Positions 1 to 5,286 of a stretch of DNA of 5,286 nucleotides are shown one piece after another (position 1 is the first letter of the stretch; each line of letters opens with the position of its first letter). A program made the position numbers and the translations under genes. The notes under the pieces were generated by a model. The model made no database searches and had not been told where the DNA came from. It saw only the letters and a list, made by a program, of their open reading frames with translations. This DNA is from Anaerolineales bacterium. GTDB taxonomy: Bacteria > Chloroflexota > Anaerolineae > 4572-78 > NAK82. The stretch is taken from the NCBI GenBank assembly GCA_024643945.1, contig JAHELX010000472.1, forward strand, positions 1 through 5,286, written 5' to 3'.

Positions 1-50
1 CTGAGAATCAAGGCTAGCGACATGACGGTAATGGACTTAAATGGGCGCAT
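1..50 (-). CDS. Possible start of a further operon gene with a hydrophobic N-terminus (3' end outside window)
   Basis: An ATG at 50-48 opens a frame that stays open to the left edge and reads MRPFKSITVMSLALIL. A basic start followed by a hydrophobic run resembles a signal peptide or a first membrane segment. An AAGGA at 67-63, overlapping the stop of the FHA gene, could serve as ribosome binding site, although its 12-base spacing is long. A second in-frame ATG at 23-21 is an alternative start. The gap to the upstream gene would be 15 bases, in keeping with the tight packing elsewhere. Only 16 codons are visible, so the product cannot be named and chance is a real alternative. Confidence 0.4.
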   Translation of the reverse strand, partial: MRPFKSITVMSLALIL

Positions 51-65
51 ACCGGTCAAACATCC

Positions 66-1754
66 TTAAGTTTCGGGTGACGGTGAGTCAACTTCGGTCT
101 CCTGCTCTTGCTCTACGTCCGTTTCGGATAGTAGGCCGGCGTTCAGTCCAGGCACAGGCCGCTCCTCTGACTCCTTCCCCAACCCGGCTGTGGGCTCCCC
201 CAACAGGGGGCCTGCAGGAGGCGTCCACCAATCCTCGGCGGATGGGGACGGTCCAGCCCCGTCGGGCATCGGCTCTGCCTCGGTCTCAGGCGGCGGGCTG
301 GCCTTCAACTTGAGCACGGGCCGATCATCTGGCGCCTCTCCCGGGCCAACCGCGGCTCCCGACGCCCACCAATCCTCGGCGGATGGAGGCGGTTCGGCCT
401 CGATAGGCGTCTGCACTGCCTGCGCCTCGGGTGGCGGGCTGGCCTTCAATTTTAGTACATGCTGCTCCAACCCATCTTCGGCTGTTCCTCGAAGGGGATC
501 TCCAGGTGTCGTCCACCACAAATCCTCCGGCTGCACCGTCAGGGCGGGTTCGGCCTCTGGCGCTTGCTCCTCCTCTGTCGGCGATTCCCCGTCCGGTAAC
601 TGCGCCGGCAGCTCGGTTCTGGTTTCGGCCTGTGGCTCTTCTTGGGAAGTGGCCTCGCCCTCTTCTCTAAGACAGCCTATAGACGTTACTCCCTCATACG
701 CCATCTGATCTGGTGCCGGGACTTCAATTTCTGGCGATTGTTCTTCCTCTATGGGTAGCTCTACAGCCGGAGACTGCACCGACAATTCGGTTTCGGGTTC
801 GGCCTGTGGTTCCTCCAGGGAGACAGCCTCGACTTCTCCCTCAAGGGGGCCGGCAGACGTTACCCCTTCATCCACGCCGGTCCCCTTCCCCGGGACCGAT
901 GGCAGTCCAGCCCTGTCTCGTGATCTCATCCCACCTTCGGCCTGGGGCTGGGATAAGCCAGCATCGACAGAGGACTCTTCCCGCTCCTTTGCCGGCAGAG
1001 ACGGGCTAACTCCGGCCGGGGGTACCAGGTGCAACTTATGACGGTAAAAGGGTAGCACCTGAACCACCTGAGACACGATCACTTCGTCACCCGGATAGGC
1101 ATGGGGTGCGGTAGCGCGGATGGTGATGGGGCAATCGCCGGCCGGGGGCTTATGCCCCCGATGGTGGAGCCGGAAAAATACCTCCCTCTCCGCGCCCGAA
1201 GATAGAATCGGTCCCGGCTCGAGATCATAGCAATCAGGCTCCAGCCCCTCTAAGTCCAATTCAATTTGAACCCCTCCTCGGTCGCCCAGGTTCCTCACCG
1301 TGATCACCCCATCCAGCGTTCGGTTCGGCTCCAACTGCGATCGAGGCAGGGAAATGCTTAACCCAACCCGCTGGTCGCTGCTGGTGAGGACGTCGGAAGG
1401 GCTCTCATCCCCGTGAAAGATCAGGGTAAACTCGCCCAGCTTAAAGGCTGCTCCATGGGTCAAACTAATCACAGCGCGAGGGGGTAGTGTTTGATCAGCC
1501 GATAAGCCTAGCCGAATGTCCGTATCGCCCAGGTTGACCAATTGGCAGCCTGAAGCCTTGCCGGCAGGTGCCCTTTGGGAAGCTGAAAGGATCAACTGAG
1601 CGTGCAAAGGAGCAACGTTGCCGCCGCGCCCCCGCTCCAAAACGATGTCGTTCCTGGGGTCGCTGCCGATATGCACGATGGTTTTTTCCAGCCGGAACTC
1701 ATTCCGCCAGCCGTCTTTGTCAATCACTTCCAGCTTACTAAACTGGCTCATCAC
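66..1754 (-). CDS. FHA-domain protein with Ig-like domain and long acidic Pro/Glu-rich repeat tail
   Basis: Residues about 25-115 form a forkhead-associated (FHA) fold: GSDPRNDIVL at 30-39 is the first signature, VAPLHAQL at 47-54 matches the Ser-x-x-His region, and NLGDTDIRL at 74-82 stands in for the usual NxGSTNG strand. FHA domains normally bind phosphothreonine peptides, but here the Arg after the first Gly is Ser31 and the usual Ser is Ala48, so binding may be altered or phospho-independent. Residues about 130-235 look like an Ig-like/CARDB-type beta sandwich (ITVRNLGDRGG at 151-161). From about 246 to 562 the chain is Pro/Glu/Ala-rich and probably disordered, with two sets of tandem repeats. 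No signal peptide or membrane segment is seen, so it is probably cytoplasmic. The gene follows the methyltransferase stop by one base. It can start at GTG 1754-1752 or at the adjacent ATG 1751-1749; no strong ribosome binding site is visible, which suggests translational coupling. By context it may be a scaffold or regulator of a tail-like particle; this role is inference. Confidence 0.88.
   Translation of the reverse strand: MMSQFSKLEVIDKDGWRNEFRLEKTIVHIGSDPRNDIVLERGRGGNVAPLHAQLILSASQRAPAGKASGCQLVNLGDTDIRLGLSADQTLPPRAVISLTHGAAFKLGEFTLIFHGDESPSDVLTSSDQRVGLSISLPRSQLEPNRTLDGVITVRNLGDRGGVQIELDLEGLEPDCYDLEPGPILSSGAEREVFFRLHHRGHKPPAGDCPITIRATAPHAYPGDEVIVSQVVQVLPFYRHKLHLVPPAGVSPSLPAKEREESSVDAGLSQPQAEGGMRSRDRAGLPSVPGKGTGVDEGVTSAGPLEGEVEAVSLEEPQAEPETELSVQSPAVELPIEEEQSPEIEVPAPDQMAYEGVTSIGCLREEGEATSQEEPQAETRTELPAQLPDGESPTEEEQAPEAEPALTVQPEDLWWTTPGDPLRGTAEDGLEQHVLKLKASPPPEAQAVQTPIEAEPPPSAEDWWASGAAVGPGEAPDDRPVLKLKASPPPETEAEPMPDGAGPSPSAEDWWTPPAGPLLGEPTAGLGKESEERPVPGLNAGLLSETDVEQEQETEVDSPSPET
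177..458 (-). repeat. Tandem duplication, 2 x 141 bp (47 residues), in the FHA protein tail
   Basis: The two units code for residues 433-479 and 480-526. Each begins VLKLKASPPPE (433-443 and 480-490) and carries a SAEDWW motif (458-463 and 505-510). At DNA level a 21-base stretch is identical at 225-245 and 366-386, and a 17-base stretch is identical at 292-308 and 433-449. Both pairs lie exactly 141 bases apart, so the reading frame is kept. Degenerate partial copies flank the pair: EDLWW at residues 410-414 and a VPGLNAGLLSE remnant at 534-544. The middles of the units have diverged. Confidence 0.85.
519..866 (-). repeat. Older tandem duplication, 2 x 174 bp (58 residues), in the FHA protein tail
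   Basis: The two units code for residues 297-354 and 355-412. Shared landmarks are GVTS (297 and 355), EEPQAE (314-319 and 372-377), TEL (322-324 and 380-382) and EEEQ-x-PE (336-342 and 394-400). The DNA octamer gacgttac recurs at 682-689 and 856-863, 174 bases apart. Divergence is greater than in the neighbouring 141-bp pair. The units are rich in Glu and Pro and predict an extended acidic linker. Confidence 0.75.
1143..1160. repeat. 7-bp perfect inverted repeat with TTAT loop
   Basis: Arms cgggggc (1143-1149) and gcccccg (1154-1160) flank a four-base loop. It lies inside the Ig-like domain of the FHA gene, covering codons for roughly HKPPAGD (residues 199-206). No U-run follows on the transcribed strand, so it does not look like an intrinsic terminator. 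It may be incidental to GC-rich Pro/Gly codons. Confidence 0.6.
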
Positions 1755-1755
1755 A

Positions 1756-3396
1756 TCATCTCACTAACAGGGCAGCACGCGCCAACTGGCGAAGGCTGGA
1801 GTCCAGCATTTCGGCCAGAACAGCTCCTTCGGCAGGCTCAGGGCTTTGCCTCGTCTGTTCTACATTCTCGGCCGGTTCGCCAGCTTGTTCCAACGCGACG
1901 ACACCCTCTGCTGCCAGACTCTCCAGAACACTCAGGAGCTCTGGGTGGTCGCGGCTGCCATCCAGGTAACGTAGGAGGTGACAGGCCGGCCCGGCTAAGT
2001 GAATGCGCTCATGGCGCAGGTTCGTGACTGTGGTGCCATTTATGGCCTGAAAACGAGCCACGGGGCTGGCCACAGGGCGTTCACTAATGCCCAGCACAAA
2101 ATTAGGCTCATAAACGTGCAGCTCCACCAGGTTATCACTATAACCATAGGCTTTGAGCAGGCCGGCCCCCAGCACCTGGGCATCGCTGGTGATATCAGGC
2201 GCCTGCCCGTTCAGCTCCGCACGAGCCGTAGCCAACAACGTCTTGAAGGGTATGCAGTGAGGCCAGATCTGGGTTAGATGAAACATTCCCGCCTTGGTGA
2301 TCGGATGATCTGTGGAAAAGATAGCTCCATCAGGAGCGCGGAACTCCTCAACCTCCCTGGAGTGGATATCGAGCTCAGACGCCACAGGCAAAGCCGGCGA
2401 ACCTACGTAGAAATTGGCCAAAAGATCGGGGTGTGGCGAGCCTGTCAACTGGATGTCTTGATGGCAAAGCAGGGTCTGGCGGAAAGTTCGGTTGCGCAAG
2501 AAATCCATGTACTGTTCCAGGGCGATGGTGTCGGTGGCCATCTGGCGTAAGGTTTCGGCCACACCATCCGGAAGATTGCTGGCCAGCATGGTCTGGAAGT
2601 CGGCCTCGGCCAGATATTGCAGGCCATGCTGCTCTGCACGCTCCACAAATTGGTAGAAGTAGATGGGCTCATTGAACTCTGCCAGTTCATCGTGGATCAG
2701 AAAGGCGTCATTCCTGGGCAGGAGGCGTTCTTTGGTATAGCTGACGAAAGCTTTAAAGAAACTGGTGTGGGGACTCTTCCCGACCGGCTCCGAATCAGCC
2801 AGGAATTCGAGCAAAGCCCGCGCCTGAATCGCCTGCTCTTGCGGATCGGTCAGCCCTCGCGTATGGAAGCGCATCATCTCGCGCAACGCTTTGAGCATGT
2901 GCCAGCCGGGATAGGTGTTATAGCTTATATAGGCCACCCCGTTAGGGGTGAGGTTCTGCTTGCAGATTTCGAGAACCTTGTCCTGGACCTCCGGGGGAAC
3001 CCAGGAATAGATGCCATGGGCGATGATGTAATCGAATCCGTGGTGGGAACCCGTGGGTTGGCCAAAGTCAGCGTCCACGTCCAGGATGTTCATGTGCTGG
3101 AGGGTAACGTTTTTCAGCCCCACCGCGGCCAGCATGGCCTGACCCTCGGCGATGTGGCGCGCCGAGAGATCTATCCCCACCAACTCGCTCTCCGGTAAAC
3201 TTTGAGCCATAGGGATGAGATTGCCCCCAGCGGCACAGCCCAGCTCCAGCACCCGGCAGTTCTCTACGGGAGGGGGCCGCATGCCCAGCAATGTCGCCAA
3301 CGTGGCCAGACGATCCGGGTGGCTGACGTGGAAAGAAAAGCTAGGGTATGGTACCGCGTCATAGATATACTGATTTGTTTTGTCGATCATAGTCAT
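1756..3396 (-). CDS. SAM-dependent methyltransferase with PKMT-type regulatory and C-terminal domains
   Basis: The protein has 546 residues. An N-terminal class I Rossmann methyltransferase domain spans about 40-170: motif I VLELGCAAGGNL (49-60) is the SAM-binding loop, GIDLS (74-78) is motif II, and FDYIIAHGIYSWV (121-133) covers the motif IV region. Residues about 210-300 match the methyltransferase regulatory domain (PF10119 type). The C-terminal part (about 400-500, with RHERIHLAGPACHLLRYLDG at 461-480) resembles the winged-helix region of the same architecture. That layout is known from rickettsial protein lysine methyltransferases that modify outer-membrane proteins, so a protein substrate is plausible but not shown. 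The last 45 residues add a Glu/Ala/Pro-rich linker and a short helix. ATG 3396 is preferred because GGAAAGG lies 9 bases upstream; the in-frame ATG at 3390 is possible. In this operon, a component of the tail-like particle is the obvious candidate substrate (inference). No signal peptide is present, so it is probably cytoplasmic. Confidence 0.9.
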   Translation of the reverse strand: MTMIDKTNQYIYDAVPYPSFSFHVSHPDRLATLATLLGMRPPPVENCRVLELGCAAGGNLIPMAQSLPESELVGIDLSARHIAEGQAMLAAVGLKNVTLQHMNILDVDADFGQPTGSHHGFDYIIAHGIYSWVPPEVQDKVLEICKQNLTPNGVAYISYNTYPGWHMLKALREMMRFHTRGLTDPQEQAIQARALLEFLADSEPVGKSPHTSFFKAFVSYTKERLLPRNDAFLIHDELAEFNEPIYFYQFVERAEQHGLQYLAEADFQTMLASNLPDGVAETLRQMATDTIALEQYMDFLRNRTFRQTLLCHQDIQLTGSPHPDLLANFYVGSPALPVASELDIHSREVEEFRAPDGAIFSTDHPITKAGMFHLTQIWPHCIPFKTLLATARAELNGQAPDITSDAQVLGAGLLKAYGYSDNLVELHVYEPNFVLGISERPVASPVARFQAINGTTVTNLRHERIHLAGPACHLLRYLDGSRDHPELLSVLESLAAEGVVALEQAGEPAENVEQTRQSPEPAEGAVLAEMLDSSLRQLARAALLVR

Positions 3397-3405
3397 CCCG
3401 GTTGG

Positions 3406-3412
3406 CCTTTCC
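3406..3412 (-). promoter_or_regulatory. Ribosome binding site of the methyltransferase gene
   Basis: GGAAAGG on the minus strand, 9 bases before ATG 3396-3394, within the 33-base gap after the DUF4159-like gene. It supports the upstream of the two candidate starts. No promoter-like or terminator-like sequence was seen in this gap. Confidence 0.6.
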
Positions 3413-3429
3413 GCAGGATATTTCTATTT

Positions 3430-4548
3430 TCATACGCGGCGGCGATCCACTGCGTAGGCAATGATGTTGCCGCCCCACTCGATAGCGGAACGAATCTGCT
3501 CTCGGGACGGTACACCGTCCCGAATTTCCCCTTGCCACAAAAGACCATAGTTGCCGTTGCTGAAAATCACCCCATGGCTCACCAGCACCTCTGGCGTGCC
3601 GTGGGCCTCGAACCCCGCTGGCGGGGAGGCAAAAAGATAAGGATCCACCAACAGGCGATGCCCTGGACGCAATACGTCGGGCTCCATGTCCATCGCAGCC
3701 AGGAGGTTTACAAAGGTGGCCTCGGCGGCCGAGTCGACACTCTCAATGAACAAGGTGCCTCTGCCTCGTTTTACGTAGTTGGAAAGGCCATTCATCTGGC
3801 CCGAACTCAATTCAAAGTTTCCTTCCCCGACCAGGTAGATGAGGGTATTAGTCTCTATACCGGGGGCGAGGGAGACATCGTCGTTAACAGAGACCCGGTA
3901 GCCGTTCGAACGGCTGAGCGCATGGGCCAGGTAACTGGCGCCAGGCCCGTGCTTCTTGTCTGTTACCTCCCCCAGGTAACACACGGCCATACTGGCGTCG
4001 CGCGGTGCTCTAAGTTCGCGTCGGAAGCGCAGGTCAATCTCGTTCGGTCCTGGCTGGCCGGGATTGGGCGCATCCACGAAGGAATCTTTGCGGCTGCGCC
4101 GCTTGATGCGCGCCAGTTCCACGCAGGGGGTATTGGGTAGAAGGGTACGGGCAGCGATGGAGAACTCAGCATGCACATACGTGGGAGCATCTTCCCGGTC
4201 ACTATCATCGGCCCTGGGGGGGCTTTCTCCATAGCTTAACAGCAAATAGAGGAGGCCTTCCATTTCATTCCCAATGTCGTAAGCCACCGGCTGGGGCAGG
4301 ACAATGGTCTGGCCGCTAGGGTCCACGGCAATGCCGGGCAAAATATAGGCGGATGTATCGGGCGGGTCACTGGCAATAACTTGCAGCCCGGTCACGATCC
4401 CCCACCCCTGGTAAAGCAAAGTGTGAAACCGCTGCCCCTGACGATGATATTGGTGCGCCTCTTCCCAGACTTCCGCCGTCACAGCCATGCCATCTTTGGG
4501 TGCAAGTCTTTTGGCCGGGAATATTTGCAGCAAATCTTCAACGCTCAT
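3430..4548 (-). CDS. Tail-fibre-like N-terminus joined to a DUF4159-like domain
   Basis: The protein has 372 residues. Residues about 20-110 include FHTLLYQGWGIVTGLQV (41-57) and ILPGIAVDPSGQTIVL (69-84). This 'G-V-x-G-L ... PG-x-A-x-D-x-G-x-x-I-x-L' pattern is seen at the N-termini of tail-fibre and baseplate-associated proteins of contractile particles. Residues about 110-180 are a charged linker region with a short beta stretch. Residues about 185-370 resemble DUF4159: a Rossmann-like segment with TNTLIYLVGEGNFELSSGQM (234-252), a glycine-containing LSNYVKRGRGTLFIES (255-270), and a terminal IEWGGNIIAYAVDRR (356-370) like the conserved 'N-I-V-x-Y-A' end of that family. The function of DUF4159 is not established. 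No signal peptide is seen. The start at 4548 is supported by AGAAAGG 8 bases upstream and a 5-base gap after the tail gene. A structural or assembly role in the tail-like particle is inferred from context; the DUF4159 call is a recollection of family pattern and should be checked by profile search. Confidence 0.8.
   Translation of the reverse strand: MSVEDLLQIFPAKRLAPKDGMAVTAEVWEEAHQYHRQGQRFHTLLYQGWGIVTGLQVIASDPPDTSAYILPGIAVDPSGQTIVLPQPVAYDIGNEMEGLLYLLLSYGESPPRADDSDREDAPTYVHAEFSIAARTLLPNTPCVELARIKRRSRKDSFVDAPNPGQPGPNEIDLRFRRELRAPRDASMAVCYLGEVTDKKHGPGASYLAHALSRSNGYRVSVNDDVSLAPGIETNTLIYLVGEGNFELSSGQMNGLSNYVKRGRGTLFIESVDSAAEATFVNLLAAMDMEPDVLRPGHRLLVDPYLFASPPAGFEAHGTPEVLVSHGVIFSNGNYGLLWQGEIRDGVPSREQIRSAIEWGGNIIAYAVDRRRV
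3502..3523. repeat. 10-bp perfect inverted repeat with 2-base loop inside a coding region
   Basis: Arms tcgggacggt (3502-3511) and accgtcccga (3514-3523) are perfectly complementary around a 2-base centre. The element covers codons for about RDGVPSR (residues 343-349) of the DUF4159-like protein, about 70 bases before its stop codon. No U-run follows on the transcribed strand, so it is not a standard terminator. It could form an RNA hairpin, or be a protein-binding palindrome, or be chance. Confidence 0.8.
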
Positions 4549-4553
4549 CTTGT

Positions 4554-5286
4554 CTACCTTTCTATACGCAACGTATAACTCGTGTGAGCCGGTTTTTCGG
4601 CCTCAATGATGGCTTCTATGGCGCGCCGGCGTTCCGACTCCTGGCGAGCCCGCTCATTTTTATCCCCGGCAGACATCGAAATCGGCGGCAAGCGCAGGAC
4701 GACAGTAAATGTATGGGGCCGGTTGCCGGTCCCCAACGCAATGCCAGGTCCCAGCCTGGCCTCGGGCCCTAAACGAAAGTCTTTGGCTCGATGCTCGATG
4801 ATTTGCGCCTGCCCACCCGTGTAGATTTCCAGATACTCCTGCAGCCCTTGCCGCGTCCCCCGTTGGCGGTATAGTGAGACCGCCGACTGGATCAGCCGCC
4901 GTTGTCGCTCCTCTGGCAAGCGCTCGTCCAGGACCAAATTGAGCCAGGAAGCGAGCCATGGCAGGAAATCAGGGGGGGTCATCTTCGGGTCAAAATACAG
5001 CGGCAGGTTATCAATCTGGCCGTCGATCGGCGCCCAGAAACTCTCGAAGAGCATCAAAAAGCGTCCCATCAACTCGTCCGCCTGGTATAGCGCCGGCAGG
5101 TAGCGAAGATAGCGGCCTCTGGCCAAGACGGCGATCGACACGCTCTCCTCAACGCAGATTGACGCTTCTTTTGCAGCCTCGGCTATGGCCACTGCCCGGC
5201 TCTCTAGCGTCCTGTCTTGTTGCGTGGGAGCAACCTGGGCCCGCACCTGGACCTCCCACCTGCTCCCGGCCTGCAACTCCCTGGTC
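4554..5286 (-). CDS. Phage-tail/baseplate protein, P2 gpI / TIGR02242 type (5' end outside window)
   Basis: The frame is open to the right edge (visible codons before residue Q2 below read T-R-E-L), so the gene is probably 5'-truncated; TTG at 5276-5274 is the only near-edge start candidate and has no convincing support. Numbering from that TTG, residues 53-154 carry the family core: RGRYLRYLPALYQ (53-65), RFLMLFESFWAPIDGQIDNL (72-91), YFDPKMTPPDFLPWLASWLN (94-113) and LYRQRGTRQGLQEYLEIYTG (135-154). In contractile tails, gpI-like proteins sit in the baseplate; TIGR02242 members are typical of phage-tail-like clusters outside ordinary prophages. An extension of at least 52 residues precedes the core. 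The C-terminal part (about 155-240) ends in a short beta region, an Arg/Glu-rich helix (207-227) and PAHTSYTLRIER (229-240), the 'P-A-H-T' element common at the end of these proteins. The visible part is 243 residues. Its stop overlaps the ribosome binding site of the next gene. Confidence 0.88.
   Translation of the reverse strand, partial: TRELQAGSRWEVQVRAQVAPTQQDRTLESRAVAIAEAAKEASICVEESVSIAVLARGRYLRYLPALYQADELMGRFLMLFESFWAPIDGQIDNLPLYFDPKMTPPDFLPWLASWLNLVLDERLPEERQRRLIQSAVSLYRQRGTRQGLQEYLEIYTGGQAQIIEHRAKDFRLGPEARLGPGIALGTGNRPHTFTVVLRLPPISMSAGDKNERARQESERRRAIEAIIEAEKPAHTSYTLRIER
4557..4563 (-). promoter_or_regulatory. Ribosome binding site of the DUF4159-like gene, inside the end of the tail gene
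   Basis: AGAAAGG on the minus strand lies 8 bases before ATG 4548-4546. It covers the last sense codons and touches the TAG stop (4556-4554) of the tail gene. This arrangement indicates that the two genes are co-transcribed and probably translated in a coupled way. Confidence 0.65.

Noticed and set aside
190..708. 172-residue Ser/Gly/Ala-rich open frame on the plus strand
   Set aside because: It is the complement of the Pro/Glu-rich repeat tail of the FHA protein. Its apparent repeats mirror the 141-bp duplication and it has no independent coding evidence.
66..1754. FHA protein as an ordinary type VI secretion TagH/Fha protein
   Set aside because: The long acidic repeat tail, the Ig-like domain and the loss of canonical binding residues do not match that family, and no other type VI gene is visible.
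2935..2950. Small inverted repeat caccc-c/g-gggtg with a GTTA loop
   Set aside because: Six-base arms inside the methyltransferase coding region without a U-run. Several such short palindromes are expected at this GC content.
2617..3198. 193-residue open frame on the plus strand
   Set aside because: It is fully antisense to the well-supported methyltransferase, including its SAM-binding motifs.
3613..3626. Six-base inverted repeat ccccgc/gcgggg
   Set aside because: It is accounted for by Ser-Pro-Pro-Ala-Gly codons of the DUF4159-like gene, and its arms are too short to stand out.
3202..4140. 312-residue open frame on the plus strand
   Set aside because: It lies antisense to the methyltransferase start and the DUF4159-like gene, spans the junction between them, and shows no recognisable domain or ribosome binding site. 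It is explained by GC-biased codons on the opposite strand.
135..5097. GCCGGC occurs about ten times (for example 135-140, 604-609, 991-996, 1985-1990, 4625-4630), more than the roughly three expected by composition
   Set aside because: The sites are irregularly spaced, nearly all inside coding sequence, and many fall on Leu-Pro-Ala or Ala-Gly codons. There is no array or strand pattern pointing to an uptake or repeat element.

Overview
The window is a compact stretch of bacterial DNA, roughly 57-59% GC by eye, in which every gene I support reads on the minus strand. Transcription therefore runs from the right edge to the left edge. Four substantial genes and the first codons of a fifth are packed with gaps of 5, 33, 1 and 15 bases, which looks like part of one long operon entering and leaving the window.

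In transcription order the genes are: (1) a 5'-truncated tail/baseplate protein of the P2 gpI / TIGR02242 type (4554-5286); (2) a 372-residue protein with a tail-fibre-like beta N-terminus and a DUF4159-like C-terminus (3430-4548); (3) a 546-residue SAM-dependent methyltransferase with the PKMT-type regulatory and C-terminal regions (1756-3396); (4) a 562-residue protein with a degenerate FHA domain, an Ig-like beta domain and a long acidic proline-rich tail built by tandem duplication (66-1754); (5) a possible start of a gene with a hydrophobic N-terminus at the left edge (1-50).

The TIGR02242-type protein is the anchor of the interpretation. This family is typical of phage-tail-like contractile particles, including extracellular contractile injection systems (eCIS), in non-phage genomic clusters. 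My inference is that this is the accessory, baseplate-proximal end of such a cluster. The methyltransferase and the FHA protein would then be candidate modification or assembly factors, loosely parallel to the FHA proteins of type VI secretion. No sheath, tube, spike or AAA+ ATPase gene is in the window, so the particle type cannot be proved here.

The organism is uncertain. Gene style (tail protein beside FHA and PKMT-like proteins, moderately high GC) would suit a Chloroflexota or similar environmental bacterium, but nothing in the window fixes the phylum. No RNA genes, insertion sequences, CRISPR arrays, promoters or rho-independent terminators were seen. There is no gene-free stretch longer than about 35 bases.
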